DNA of 64,000 nucleotides from Streptomyces spinoverrucosus (lineage in GTDB: Bacteria; Actinomycetota; Actinomycetes; Streptomycetales; Streptomycetaceae), in the NCBI RefSeq assembly GCF_015712165.1, contig NZ_JADPZX010000001.1, positions 4,109,001 to 4,173,000 on the forward strand, written 5' to 3'. The notes under the pieces were generated by a model. That model worked only from the letters and a program-made list of their open reading frames with translations. It had not been told where the DNA came from and made no database searches. Position 1 is the first letter of the stretch. Every line of letters begins with the position of its first letter. Both the position numbers and the translations under genes were made by a program. Positions 7,900-16,617 of this stretch are shown piece by piece.

Positions 7900-10065
7900 A
7901 TGGGCATTCTCACTCTCCTGCGGAACGCATTCGGCCGCTCCCGCAAGGGCCGCAAGCCCGAGGCAGAGGGTGACATGCGGTCGAGTGCACCCACGCAGCC
8001 GGCACCATCGCCGACCGCCTCGACGCCGACCGCGCAGCTGCCCGAGCCGCGCGAGGAGCACGAGCTGGTGTCGGAGGCCTTCGACAGGCCGACGGTCCCC
8101 CGCCAGACCCCACCCACCCCGACCCACCCCATCCCGTCCGCCCGAGAGGAATCCCACCTCCCGCCCTCCGAAACCCCGCCCTCCCCCACACACCCGACGA
8201 CACCTCATCCCGACCCGCAGACGCAGGGGCCTGAGGGGGAGGCGCGGGAGCCCGAGGAGGACGGGCGGGAGCCCGAGGCGCGGGAGTCCGTGGCCCAGGA
8301 GTCCGTGGTGCAGGAGTCCGAGGCGCGGGAGTCCGTGGCCCAGGAGTCCGTGGTGCAGGCGCGGGAGCCGGAGGCGGAGGCACAGAAGCCGGAGGCGCGG
8401 GAGTCCGTGGTGCAGGCGCGGGAGCCGGAGGCGGAGGCACAGAAGCCCGAGGCGCGGGAGCCGGAGGCGGAGGCACAGAAGCCCGAGGCGCGGGAGTCCG
8501 TGGTGCAGGCGCGGGAGCCGGAGGCGGAGGCACAGAAGCCCGAGGCGCAGGAGTCCGTGGTGCAGGCGCAGGATGCCGAGCCGGAGGGGCAGAAGCCCGA
8601 AGCGCAGCCGCAGGGGTCCGAGGCGGAGGCGCGGGAGTCCGGGGTGCAGCCGCAGGACTCCGAGGCGGAAGCACAGAAGCCGGAAGCGGAACCGACGCCG
8701 GCTGCGACTGAAGCGGACGCGGAGCGCCAGCAGGAGGCCGAAGCAGAGGCCACGGCGAGCCCTGCGCCCGAGGCGGAGCCGCAGGCCGAGCCCGAGACCG
8801 CAGCCGAGCCGACCGCGCAATCGGAACCCCAGACCGAATCGACCCCTGAGTCGCGCACGACCACTGAGGCCGACCCGGAGGCGACCGAGCCGACCACCCC
8901 GGAAGCCGACCTCGGCACCGAGACGGAGGCGCAGCCGGACGCCGAGGTCGAGGCGCAGCCGGAAATCAACCCCAAGGCCGAGGCGGAACCCAAGGCCGAC
9001 GTCGTATCGGAACCCGCGTCCGAGACCCCCAGCCCGGAAACCTCACCCGAGCCCGAGCCCCAGCCCGAGCCCGAGGCCGAAACCACCCCCGAGCCACAGA
9101 CCGCGCCCGAGCCCGAGACGCACCCGGAGCCCAAGCCCCAGGCCGCCGCCGACGCGGAACCTGAAATCGAGCCCGAGGCTGCGGCTGACCCCGTGGGCGA
9201 GCCCGAAACCACCCCCAAGCCCGAGCCCGAAGCCACAACGGAGTCGGCCCCCGCACCCGCACCCACCCCCGCACCCGCAGCCGCCCCCGACGAAGAAACC
9301 CCGCAGAATCCCCCCGCACCCGCCAACGGCGAGGACACCCCACAAGGGCCACCCGCACCCGACAACGAAACCCGCACGGGTGGTGCGGGTGGGAGCGAAA
9401 ACCCGGCCGAAGGCCGGGTGCCCACAACCCTCCGGACGGCCTACAACGCAGCCGCAGCCACCCTCAAGGCCCACAACCTCCCCACCACCAACACCACCAC
9501 CACCCCCACCAAGATCTACCTCGTCCTGGACCGCTCCGCCTCCATGCGCCCGTACTACAAGGACGGCTCCACCCAGGCCCTCGGCGAGCAGACCCTCGCC
9601 CTCGCCGCCCACCTCGACCCCGAGGCAACGGTCCACGTCACCTTCTTCTCCACAGAACTCGACGGCACCGGCGAGCTCACCCTCCCCGACCACGAGAACA
9701 AGATCGACACCCTCCACGCCTCCCTCGGCCGCATGGGCCGTACCAGCTACCACGTCGCCGTCGAAGACGTCCTCACCCGCCACGAAAAGACGGCCACCCC
9801 CACCACCCCCGCCCTCGTGATCTTCCAGACCGACGGCGCCCCCGACGCCAAGACCCCCGCCACCCAGGCCCTCACCAGCGCCGCGAAGACCCACCCCCAC
9901 ATCCACTTCGCCTTCGTCGCCTTCGGTGAACACGACAACAAGGCCTTCGACTACCTCCGCAAACTGAAGACCGACAACACGTCCTTCTTCCACGCGGGCC
10001 CGGCCCCCAAGGAACTCACCGACACCGAGTTCTACGAGGGCGTCCTCGCAAACTGGCGCCCGTAA
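7900..10065 (+). CDS. von Willebrand factor A domain protein with long Glu/Pro/Ala-rich repeat region
   Basis: A 721-residue protein in three parts. Residues 1-25 are basic and amphipathic (MGILTLLRNAFGRSRKGRK). Residues about 25-500 are low-complexity, rich in Glu, Pro and Ala, with near-perfect internal repeats of the type AREPEAEAQKPE. The C-terminal ~210 residues are a vWA domain of the TerF-like type with the MIDAS motif LDRSASM, then FQTDGAPDAKTP and a FFHAGPAP region near the end. TerF-like vWA proteins act in metal- or stress-response complexes with TerD-type partners, but none is encoded nearby. ATG 7900 has GAAGGG upstream. The repeats make copy-number change between strains likely. 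Confidence 0.85.
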   Translation: MGILTLLRNAFGRSRKGRKPEAEGDMRSSAPTQPAPSPTASTPTAQLPEPREEHELVSEAFDRPTVPRQTPPTPTHPIPSAREESHLPPSETPPSPTHPTTPHPDPQTQGPEGEAREPEEDGREPEARESVAQESVVQESEARESVAQESVVQAREPEAEAQKPEARESVVQAREPEAEAQKPEAREPEAEAQKPEARESVVQAREPEAEAQKPEAQESVVQAQDAEPEGQKPEAQPQGSEAEARESGVQPQDSEAEAQKPEAEPTPAATEADAERQQEAEAEATASPAPEAEPQAEPETAAEPTAQSEPQTESTPESRTTTEADPEATEPTTPEADLGTETEAQPDAEVEAQPEINPKAEAEPKADVVSEPASETPSPETSPEPEPQPEPEAETTPEPQTAPEPETHPEPKPQAAADAEPEIEPEAAADPVGEPETTPKPEPEATTESAPAPAPTPAPAAAPDEETPQNPPAPANGEDTPQGPPAPDNETRTGGAGGSENPAEGRVPTTLRTAYNAAAATLKAHNLPTTNTTTTPTKIYLVLDRSASMRPYYKDGSTQALGEQTLALAAHLDPEATVHVTFFSTELDGTGELTLPDHENKIDTLHASLGRMGRTSYHVAVEDVLTRHEKTATPTTPALVIFQTDGAPDAKTPATQALTSAAKTHPHIHFAFVAFGEHDNKAFDYLRKLKTDNTSFFHAGPAPKELTDTEFYEGVLANWRP

Positions 10066-10077
10066 GAGCCCACCCCC

Positions 10078-10119
10078 GGCCGCCCGCCTCTCACCCCGTA
10101 AAACGGGAAGCGGGCGGCC
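10078..10119 (+). terminator. terminator hairpin between the vWA gene and metG
   Basis: GGCCGCCCGC (10078-10087) pairs with GCGGGCGGCC (10110-10119), 13 bp after the vWA stop codon. There is no T-run, which is common for Streptomyces terminators. Confidence 0.65.
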
Positions 10120-10132
10120 CACCCATGTCGGC

Positions 10133-10138
10133 TACGAT
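10133..10138 (+). promoter_or_regulatory. candidate -10 element for metG
   Basis: TACGAT lies 41 bp before the metG ATG, just after the upstream terminator, with a GGGAG ribosome site at about 10166. No convincing -35 hexamer is visible because the terminator arm occupies that position. Confidence 0.35.
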
Positions 10139-10179
10139 TTCAAGGTTCGCAAAACGACCGACCTGGGAGCAGCCAAGCC

Positions 10180-11898
10180 ATGGCTCGACACCTCATCACC
10201 AGCGCCCTTCCGTACATCAACGGGATCAAGCACCTGGGCAACATGGTGGGGTCCATGCTCCCGGCCGACGTCTACTCCCGTTACCTCCGCCAGCGCGACC
10301 ACGACGTCCTCTACATCTGCGCCACCGACGAACACGGCACCCCCGCCGAGCTCGCCGCCAAGGAGCAGGGCCTCCCGGTCGACGAGTTCTGCGCCCAGGC
10401 GCACGACGCCCAGAAGGCGGTCTACGACGGCTTCGCCCTCGCCTTCGACTACTTCGGCCGCAGCTCCAGCCCGGAGAACCGGGACATCACCCAGCACTTC
10501 GCGCGCAAGCTCAACGAGAACGGTTTCATCGAGGAGCGCGCGATCCGCCAGGTGTACAGCCCCGCCGACGGCCGCTTCCTCCCGGACCGCTACGTCGAGG
10601 GCACCTGCCCCCACTGCGGCTACGACAAGGCCCGCGGCGACCAGTGCGAGAACTGCACCCGCGTCCTCGACCCCACCGACCTGATCAACCCCCGCTCGGC
10701 GATCTCCGGCTCCACCGACCTGGAGGTCCGTGAGACCAAGCACCTCTTCCTCCTCCAGTCCAAGCTCCAGCACGAGGTCGAGGAGTGGGTCGCCCGCCAC
10801 GAGGACGACTGGCCCCAGCTGGCCTCCTCCATCGCCCGCAAGTGGCTGAACGAGGGCCTGCACGACCGCGCGATCACCCGCGACCTGGACTGGGGCGTCC
10901 CGGTCCCCGCCGACACCTGGCCGGACCTCGCGGCCGAGGGCAAGGTCTTCTACGTCTGGTTCGACGCGCCCATCGAGTACATCGGCGCGACGAAGGAGTG
11001 GTCGGACCAGGACCCGGAGAACCGGGACTGGAAGTCCTGGTGGTACGACGTGGACGACACCGTCCGCTACACCGAGTTCATGGCGAAGGACAACGTCCCC
11101 TTCCACACCGTGATGTTCCCCGCCACCGAGCTGGGCGTCCGCGAGCCGTGGAAGAAGGTCGACTACGTCAAGGCCTTCAACTGGCTGACGTACTACGGCG
11201 GAAAGTTCTCCACTTCCCAAAAGCGCGGCGTCTTCACCGACCAGGCCCTCGAGATCCTCCCCGCCGACTACTGGCGCTACTTCCTGATCGCCAACGCCCC
11301 CGAGTCGGACGACTCGTCCTTCACCTGGGAGCACTTCACGGCGACGGTCAACAAGGACCTCGCCGACACCCTCGGCAACTTCGTCAACCGCGTCCTGTCC
11401 TTCTCGAAGAAGCGCTTCGGCGAGGAGGTCCCGGCCGGCGGTGAGCCCGGCGAGGCCGAGCGCAGGCTCGGCGAGGAGATCGCGCGCCTGCTCGCGGAGT
11501 ACGAGGAGCAGATGGAGGCCCTCCAGTTCCGCAAGGCCGCGGCCGCCCTGCGCGCGCTGTGGTCGGCGGGCAACTCCTACCTGGAGGAGAAGGCCCCCTG
11601 GCTGGAGATCAAGACCGACAAGGACGGCGCCGCCCTCACCCTCCGCACGGCGATGAACCTCATCCACCTCTACGCGGTGGTCTCCGAACCCTTCATCCCG
11701 GCCACGGCCGCCACCATGCGCGGTGCCTTCACCCTGCCCGACGACACGGCGAACTGGGTCACCGAGGACGAGGCGAAGTCCCTCACCTTCGTCCCCGCCG
11801 GCACCCCCTTCACCGTCCCGCCGGTGCTGTTCGCCAAGCTGACGGACGAGGACCTGGAGACGTACAAGGAGCGCTTCGGCGGCGAAACAGCCGCGTAA
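10180..11898 (+). CDS. metG: methionyl-tRNA synthetase
   Basis: A 572-residue class I aminoacyl-tRNA synthetase that charges tRNA-Met. The N-terminus [20 protein letters not shown] contains the HIGH-type signature as HLGN. A zinc-binding knuckle appears as [17 protein letters not shown] (about residues 146-162). The KMSKS-type loop is [24 protein letters not shown] begins the anticodon-binding helical domain. There is no C-terminal tRNA-binding EMAP-like extension, so this is the short bacterial form. ATG 10180 has GGGAG about 10 bp upstream. It appears monocistronic, between a terminator and the PH-domain gene. Confidence 0.95.
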   Translation: MARHLITSALPYINGIKHLGNMVGSMLPADVYSRYLRQRDHDVLYICATDEHGTPAELAAKEQGLPVDEFCAQAHDAQKAVYDGFALAFDYFGRSSSPENRDITQHFARKLNENGFIEERAIRQVYSPADGRFLPDRYVEGTCPHCGYDKARGDQCENCTRVLDPTDLINPRSAISGSTDLEVRETKHLFLLQSKLQHEVEEWVARHEDDWPQLASSIARKWLNEGLHDRAITRDLDWGVPVPADTWPDLAAEGKVFYVWFDAPIEYIGATKEWSDQDPENRDWKSWWYDVDDTVRYTEFMAKDNVPFHTVMFPATELGVREPWKKVDYVKAFNWLTYYGGKFSTSQKRGVFTDQALEILPADYWRYFLIANAPESDDSSFTWEHFTATVNKDLADTLGNFVNRVLSFSKKRFGEEVPAGGEPGEAERRLGEEIARLLAEYEEQMEALQFRKAAAALRALWSAGNSYLEEKAPWLEIKTDKDGAALTLRTAMNLIHLYAVVSEPFIPATAATMRGAFTLPDDTANWVTEDEAKSLTFVPAGTPFTVPPVLFAKLTDEDLETYKERFGGETAA

Positions 11899-11990
11899 CA
11901 GCCCTTCTCGGACCCCTCACTCACCGGGTATACCTGGCCAAGATCACGTGACCGGCCAAGGTCGCGGACACTTGAGTGGGGGGTCCATTC

Positions 11991-12356
11991 ATGGCTCTGT
12001 TCGGAAACGCGCACAGCATCGATCCGGCGGCGGCGCAGCAGGACTACGCGCGCCTGCTGGGCCAGGGGGAGCAGGTGCACGCCGCGTACCTGCTGATCCG
12101 CGACACCATCCTGTTCACCGACCGCCGTCTGATCCTGGTCGACAAGCAGGGCATCACCGGCAAGAAGGTGGAGTACCACTCCATCCCGTACCGCAGCATC
12201 ACCCACTTCGCCGTCGAGACCGCCGGCACCTTCGACCTCGACGCCGAACTGAAGATCTGGCTCTCCGGCTCCCAGGCCCCGATCCAGAAAACCTTCACCA
12301 AGGGCGTCGACATCTACGAGGTCCAGGCGATCCTGACGCAGTTCGTGGCCCGCTGA
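11991..12356 (+). CDS. bacterial PH-domain protein (bPH_1/YokE-like)
   Basis: A 121-residue soluble protein with a single bacterial pleckstrin-homology-like domain: GEQVHAAYLLIRDTILFTDR, RLILVDKQGITGKKVEYHSI, then HFAVETAGTFDLDAELKIWL and a C-terminal helix ending QFVAR. Such domains are common in actinobacteria; their ligands are mostly unknown. ATG 11991 is preferred over GTG 11976 because AGTGGGGGG lies at the right distance upstream. A TATACC hexamer at 11929-11934 may be its -10 element. It closes the core block before the regulatory island. Confidence 0.85.
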   Translation: MALFGNAHSIDPAAAQQDYARLLGQGEQVHAAYLLIRDTILFTDRRLILVDKQGITGKKVEYHSIPYRSITHFAVETAGTFDLDAELKIWLSGSQAPIQKTFTKGVDIYEVQAILTQFVAR

Positions 12357-12393
12357 GCCTGGGACGCCCTGTTCTGCGCGTGTAGTTGCGGAC

Positions 12394-12606
12394 TCAGCTC
12401 CCCGACGCGTACGCCACGAAGTCCGTCCACGCCTCCCGCGCCAGCGCGAGGCGTGGGCCGGCGTCGCGGTACTTGGAGTCGCGGACGTGGATGGTGCCGG
12501 GGGTGGTGGCGACCTCGACGCAGGAGTCGCCGTCGGGGCCGCTGCTGTAGCTGCTCTTGAACCACGCCAGCTCGGAGGCGTCACCGGCAGTGGGCTTGCG
12601 GATCAT
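12394..12606 (-). CDS. DUF397 protein
   Basis: A 70-residue protein with the diagnostic DUF397 elements: a near N-terminal LAWFKSSYSSG, CVEV in the middle, VRDSK, and a C-terminal W-x2-FV segment (AWTDFVAYASGS). DUF397 proteins occur in large numbers in Streptomyces next to XRE regulators of the DUF5753 type and take part in developmental or antibiotic regulation, as in the whiJ-like loci. The start overlaps the XRE stop by 4 bp (ATGA), showing translational coupling. Confidence 0.93.
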   Translation of the reverse strand: MIRKPTAGDASELAWFKSSYSSGPDGDSCVEVATTPGTIHVRDSKYRDAGPRLALAREAWTDFVAYASGS

Positions 12607-13481
12607 GTTTCTCCCAGCAGTCGTTCGATGAGGGCCAGTGACTCCCTCGGAGGAAGAGCCTGGGCCCGGATGGTGCCATACCGCAGCTCAAGGACGCGCA
12701 GCTCCCTCAGATCCGAGACCGGGCGACCGTTGAAGGCGCCGTCGGAGCGTCCGACAGCCGTGCCGTCCTCGAACTTCAGCAACTCGATCCTGCCGCCCAT
12801 GCCGGGGTGCGGTGTGCTGTCCATCGGCATCACCTGGAGCGTGACGTTGGGCAACCGTCCCACCTCCAGCAGACGTTCGAACTGCTGTCGCCGCACCATT
12901 GTGCCTCCAACCTTGCGGTGCAGCGTCGCCTCTTCCAGGACGAAAGCAAGGGCGGGAGCGGGCGAGCGCTCGTAGATGGACCGCCGAGCCATGCGAGCGG
13001 CCACCCGTCGTTCCAAGTCCTCGGGCGAATAGGCAGGCAGCCACGACCCCAGCAGGGCCCGCGCGTGCTCGGGCGTCTGCAGCAGCCCATGGACGTTGCT
13101 GCACTCGTACACCCCGATCTCGACCGCCTTCTCCTCCATCTTCGCCAAGTCCCGCACCTTCTTCGGGTACCGGACCTTCTTCACGTCCTCCCAAGCCGCC
13201 GCGATGAGCCCATCCGCCCCCAACACCGCGTCGGCCTTGTCCAGATACTCCTGCCGAGGAATCCGCTTCCCACCCTCGATCTTGTAGACGAGGTCCTCGC
13301 CGTACCCGACCACCTTGGCGAACTCCGCGACCCGCATCCCCACCGCTTCCCTGCGCAGCCTGAGCTGCCGCCCCACCGTCGCGATGACCGCCACACCCCA
13401 GTCATCGTCCGGATCCACCTCCCAACCCGGCTCATCCGCCTCGCGATTGAGCCGTCCCGCCTCCGCGTCCACCACCGACAT
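12603..13481 (-). CDS. XRE-family regulator with DUF5753 domain (WhiJ-like)
   Basis: A 292-residue protein. Residues about 30-95 form the helix-turn-helix (VGRQLRLRREAVGMRVAEFA, then YKIEGGKRIPRQEYL). From about residue 120 the DUF5753 domain follows, with VYECSNVHGLLQTPEHARAL and LQVMPMDSTPHPGMGG. ATG 13481 is chosen over the longer frame because GGAGGGG lies 6 bp upstream. With the coupled DUF397 gene and the divergent ATPase gene at 13636 it forms the classic Streptomyces triad (XRE, DUF397, anti-sigma-like ATPase). The 154-bp gap is a shared promoter region, and the XRE protein probably regulates it. Confidence 0.92.
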   Translation of the reverse strand: MSVVDAEAGRLNREADEPGWEVDPDDDWGVAVIATVGRQLRLRREAVGMRVAEFAKVVGYGEDLVYKIEGGKRIPRQEYLDKADAVLGADGLIAAAWEDVKKVRYPKKVRDLAKMEEKAVEIGVYECSNVHGLLQTPEHARALLGSWLPAYSPEDLERRVAARMARRSIYERSPAPALAFVLEEATLHRKVGGTMVRRQQFERLLEVGRLPNVTLQVMPMDSTPHPGMGGRIELLKFEDGTAVGRSDGAFNGRPVSDLRELRVLELRYGTIRAQALPPRESLALIERLLGET

Positions 13482-13635
13482 CCCGCACCCCTCCGTCGTA
13501 CGACCGTGCCGCAACGCCCCTACCCGTACGCACCCTCTGGACAGCCCGGACACCTCTGGACAAGGCCTGGACAGTCGCTCTACGTACCGGCGTCATCACT
13601 CATCACGGTAGGCGCATTCGGCCACGCTGAGTGAC

Positions 13636-14208
13636 GTGATTCAGAAACTCGCCGAGCCCGCAGCCCACCCCGCCCAACCCGACTGCCCCATCCGCAACTT
13701 CAGCGTCCTGCTGTCCGCCACCCCACGCGGCGCCCGCCTCGCCCGCCTGCTCGCCACCGAGCAACTCCGCACCTGGGGCATGCCATTGGACCCGGCAGCG
13801 CACATCGTCGCCGAACTGGCGAACAACGCCGCCACCCACGGCCGCGTCCCCGGCCGAAGCTTCCGGCTGCTGCTCTACGTAGTCGGCGCGACCCTCCGTA
13901 TCGAAGTCACCGACACGCGCGGTGACCAACTACCGCGCCCCCAACCCAGCACCCCCGACAGTGAGGCCGGCCGCGGCCTGACCCTCGTAGCCGCCCTCGC
14001 CGACCGCTGGGGAGTGGCCCAAGGCCTACCCCCACGCAAGACCGTCTGGGCCGAACTCGAACTCGCCGCCCCACCACATCCGGCACCGAAGCCTGACGCC
14101 CCATACCCCGGTCCGACCTGCGCTCCCTATGAACCACCCACTGGGGAGAAAGCACCCCACCAAGCCCCACCCCTCCCTCCCGCCGGGCAAACTCACTCCC
14201 GCGAGTGA
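13636..14208 (+). CDS. ATP-binding protein, anti-sigma-factor kinase fold (HATPase_c_2)
   Basis: A 190-residue RsbW/SpoIIAB-like protein. The ATP-binding N box reads AELANNAATHG (about residue 57), G1 is DTRGD, and G2 is GRGLTLVAALADRWG. The C-terminal 40 residues are Pro-rich and disordered. Proteins of this type either phosphorylate anti-sigma antagonists or only bind partners; which is the case here is unknown. The GTG start fits the reading frame. It is divergent from the XRE/DUF397 pair, completing the triad. Confidence 0.88.
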   Translation: MIQKLAEPAAHPAQPDCPIRNFSVLLSATPRGARLARLLATEQLRTWGMPLDPAAHIVAELANNAATHGRVPGRSFRLLLYVVGATLRIEVTDTRGDQLPRPQPSTPDSEAGRGLTLVAALADRWGVAQGLPPRKTVWAELELAAPPHPAPKPDAPYPGPTCAPYEPPTGEKAPHQAPPLPPAGQTHSRE

Positions 14209-14289
14209 ATATGCCCAACTCGGCTGGATTCGGGACCGGTTGCCTGCCTTACGCTCACCGCAGCAAGACACAACCCATAGACATGCGAC

Positions 14290-14325
14290 GGCCCTCGCCG
14301 GGACTGGCATCCCAGTGCGAGGGCC
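14290..14325 (+). promoter_or_regulatory. strong hairpin in the leader of the HTH gene
   Basis: GGCCCTCGC (14290-14298) pairs with GCGAGGGCC (14317-14325), and an inner stem ACTGG/CCAGT around CATC extends it, with a small bulge on the left. It ends about 30 bp before the next start codon, so it may be a terminator for the ATPase gene or an attenuator in the leader of the HTH gene. Confidence 0.55.
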
Positions 14326-14355
14326 TGACCACCGAGGAAGTTAGGGCTCTTCCCG

Positions 14356-15225
14356 ATGGATACCGAAAACCCTAGCGCGCCCTCGCGCGCCCAGTCCCGT
14401 ATCCCGGGCAAAAACCACCCCCACGCGCGGCCGGAATCCGGCGTGGCCCACGACAACGCCCGCCACACCGAGAACTTCACGGTGATCGGCAACCACCTCC
14501 TCCAGCACGAGGAGCTCTCCCTGCTCGCCATCGGCCTGGCGTGCTACATCCAGTCGGTGCGGCAGGGCACCGCCGTCGACATCAAGACCCTCGCCGACCG
14601 CTTCCCCGAGGGCCCCACCCGCATCGCCGCCGCCCTGCGCGAACTCGAAGCCCACGGCTACCTGCGCCGCACCCGCGAACGCACCCCCACCGGCCGGATC
14701 GTCACCCGCACGGTCTCCTGCAACAAGCCCGGCCACCGGACCACCCCCGCCGAAAACTCCAGCAGGCCCGCCCGACGCCCGGCTCCGGACAAGCCACCTC
14801 CACGCAAGAAGCGCCTCCCCGCCGTGCCGAAACCCTCATACACCTCCCCCGCCCTCCTCCAGACGGCAGTCGACGTCCTCGCCGGCCTCCGCCGCCACGA
14901 CCCCCGCCTCCTCCTCTCCGCCACCGACGCCGAACACCTCGCGCCCGGAGTCGCCGCCTGGCTGGAACGCGACCTCACCCCCACCGCCGTACGCCACGCC
15001 CTGACCGAGAACCTCCCGACAGAACCCCTGATCCGCCCGGCCGCCTTCCTCGCCCACCGCCTGACCGCGCAGCTTCCGCCTCCACCCCCGTTCCGGCCCC
15101 CGGCGCCACCGGCCCCGGAGCCCAGACACCCCTTCCAGACCTGCGACGGCTGCGACCGCCCCTTCCGTGCGCCCGTCCCCGGCCGCTGCCGCGACTGCCG
15201 AACCGATCACCCGGAGGCCGCATAG
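14356..15225 (+). CDS. helix-turn-helix protein with C-terminal zinc-knuckle
   Basis: A 289-residue protein frequent in Streptomyces accessory regions. After a disordered N-terminus, residues about 45-115 form a winged-helix similar to replication-initiator-type HTH_36 domains (IGNHLLQHEELSLLAIGLAC, TLADRFPEGPTRIAAALREL). A Pro/Arg linker and a helical region follow. The C-terminus holds a four-cysteine motif CDGCDRPF with CRDC, a probable zinc site. The target is unknown. The start ATG 14356 is preceded by GAGGAAG. It follows the triad in the same direction and probably belongs to the accessory island. Confidence 0.78.
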   Translation: MDTENPSAPSRAQSRIPGKNHPHARPESGVAHDNARHTENFTVIGNHLLQHEELSLLAIGLACYIQSVRQGTAVDIKTLADRFPEGPTRIAAALRELEAHGYLRRTRERTPTGRIVTRTVSCNKPGHRTTPAENSSRPARRPAPDKPPPRKKRLPAVPKPSYTSPALLQTAVDVLAGLRRHDPRLLLSATDAEHLAPGVAAWLERDLTPTAVRHALTENLPTEPLIRPAAFLAHRLTAQLPPPPPFRPPAPPAPEPRHPFQTCDGCDRPFRAPVPGRCRDCRTDHPEAA

Positions 15226-15277
15226 CATGAAAGCGACGATCCTTGCCCCTGGGCACAGAAGACGAGGAGCGAGCGCG

Positions 15278-15889
15278 ATGACCATCGCCCCGGACGACGC
15301 GCAGCAGGGCGCCTCCCACCGGTACCAGGCCATGCGGGACTTTGTTCAGTCGATGGACGACACGCTGCCCGGCAAATTCGAAGTCACCAAGAAAGGGATC
15401 GTTCACGACATGATGGCGCCCGTCGGTCCGCACGAGCTGACCACAGTGCACCTTCGACGGCGCCTTGAAAAGGTGATGCCTGAAGAGATCGTGGCGCATA
15501 CGGGCGAACCCGACGTCGAGGACGAGACGGAAGGCATCATGCGCCGACCCGACGTCATGGTGATCACCATGACGGACATGGATGTCCCTGGTTCCTTCGA
15601 TCCCCGCACGCTCATCGCCGCCATCGAGGTCGTCTCACGGTCCAACCCTGAGAACGACTGGGTCGGCAAGATCCGCGACTACCCTCTCATCGGCATCCCC
15701 GTTTACGCGATCTTCGACCCCCGCACAGGCACCGGCGCCGTGCTGACCGACATCCACCCCACCCCCGAAGGCCCGCGCTACGCGACTCGTAAGGACTTCG
15801 TGTACGGCGAGGATGTCACCATCGGTGACTGGACTATCTCCACCGAGAACCTGCCGCGCTACAGGAGCGAACCCGGCGAAGAGCCCTGA
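15278..15889 (+). CDS. Uma2-family (DUF820) PD-(D/E)xK nuclease-fold protein
   Basis: A 203-residue protein of the Uma2 family, named for its restriction-endonuclease-like fold. The putative catalytic triad is visible: Asp in RRPDVMVI, Glu in LIAAIEVVSR and Lys in WVGKIRDYP, followed by GIPVYAIFDPRTG. Uma2 proteins are multicopy in Streptomyces, and their biological role is not settled. ATG 15278 is selected over the upstream GTG because GAGGAG lies 8 bp before it. It closes the intact part of the accessory island; only gene fragments follow. Confidence 0.88.
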   Translation: MTIAPDDAQQGASHRYQAMRDFVQSMDDTLPGKFEVTKKGIVHDMMAPVGPHELTTVHLRRRLEKVMPEEIVAHTGEPDVEDETEGIMRRPDVMVITMTDMDVPGSFDPRTLIAAIEVVSRSNPENDWVGKIRDYPLIGIPVYAIFDPRTGTGAVLTDIHPTPEGPRYATRKDFVYGEDVTIGDWTISTENLPRYRSEPGEEP

Positions 15890-15942
15890 GCACCATCCGA
15901 GGAAACTGCCGCCTCGACACACGATTCTCCGGAGGTACGACC

Positions 15943-16384
15943 CTGACCGGCGACACCTGGCGCGAACGCAGACGCGCGCTCCGGGCAGGCGATCCAACTG
16001 AGTCGGATCGCGCCGCCCGCCTCCTGGACGCACTGGGCACCGAAGATCGGGACGACCAGGAGATCGAGGCGGAACATCGGGCGAGCCGAGTGGCGGCAGC
16101 GCGTGAGTACGCGGCACACACTCTGCTCGAAGAGCCTGTACAGCTCACCCTTGCCGATCACGGACGCGAGTTGATCCCCCGCCCCGAGCAAACCCCTGAG
16201 TCCCGTGCGGAGTTGGGTACTCATCTGGGCCAGGGACATCGAGATCGCCCGCCGCCCGGACCTCGCTTCCCGTTTGCAGCGTGCGCGCGGCAAGCTGGAG
16301 GACGATGATCCTGCTACCGCCAAGGAAGCACTGCGGGAGCTCACCATCGTACTGGACGAAGCCATGAAGGCAGTGCGCGGTTGA
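15943..16384 (+). pseudogene. frameshifted hypothetical gene
   Basis: GGAGG at 15931-15935 precedes a CTG at 15943 that opens a frame (TGDTWRERRRALRAGDPTES and on) of charged helical sequence. Around 16172-16205 the coding character moves to another frame, which continues SWVLIWARDIEIARRPDLAS and KEALRELTIVLDEAMKAVRG to a TGA at 16382-16384. The first frame itself runs on to 16308 but becomes Pro/Arg-rich there. The simplest reading is one gene with a frameshift; two small overlapping genes are the alternative. I do not recognise the family. Confidence 0.4.
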
Positions 16385-16555
16385 ACTGCCGACCGGCACA
16401 CCGCACTCCTGGGCAGCGCCAACCTCACCGACCGTGCCTTGTCCGACAACATTGAACTTGGAGTGCTGCTCCGTGACAGCCGCCTGGTGGGGCCCCTCAT
16501 CGACCATTTCCACTGGCTGCTGACGCCTGGCAACAAAGTCATGCGGCGTGCGTGA
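16385..16555 (+). pseudogene. fragment of a phospholipase D-like protein (DrmC-like C-terminus)
   Basis: Directly after the previous stop, in the same frame, the sequence encodes DRHTALLGSANLTDRALSDN, then ELGVLLRD and LIDHFHWLLTP before a TGA at 16553-16555. LLGSANLTxxAxxxNxELGVL is the C-terminal hallmark of phospholipase D-superfamily proteins, among them DrmC of the DISARM defence system. There is no start codon or N-terminal half, so this is a gene remnant. The DrmC link is a family-level inference from memory. Confidence 0.55.
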
Positions 16556-16556
16556 A

Positions 16557-16598
16557 AAGGCCTTCGCGTGAAGGGCCTGGAAGCCAGCGCAGGCTTTT
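16557..16598 (+). terminator. two small hairpins, possible terminator
   Basis: An imperfect stem AGGCC-TTC/GAA-GGGCCT is followed by AAGCC (16581-16585)/GGCTT (16592-16596) with a short T-run. They lie between the decayed region and the convergent dioxygenase gene. Confidence 0.35.
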
Positions 16599-16617
16599 GC
16601 CGGCGAGCGTACGTCCG

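Noticed and set aside
8340..8580. Repeats considered as a CRISPR array
   Set aside because: Units are in frame with the protein, have no constant-length unique spacers, and no cas genes are near.
8205..9425. Minus-strand frame of Ser/Ala/Gly repeats opposite the vWA gene
   Set aside because: It mirrors the Glu/Pro repeats; there is no ribosome site and no domain.
11944..11951. TCACGTGA considered as a second parS site
   Set aside because: Only the central 8 bp fit; the flanking GTT and AAC of parS are missing.
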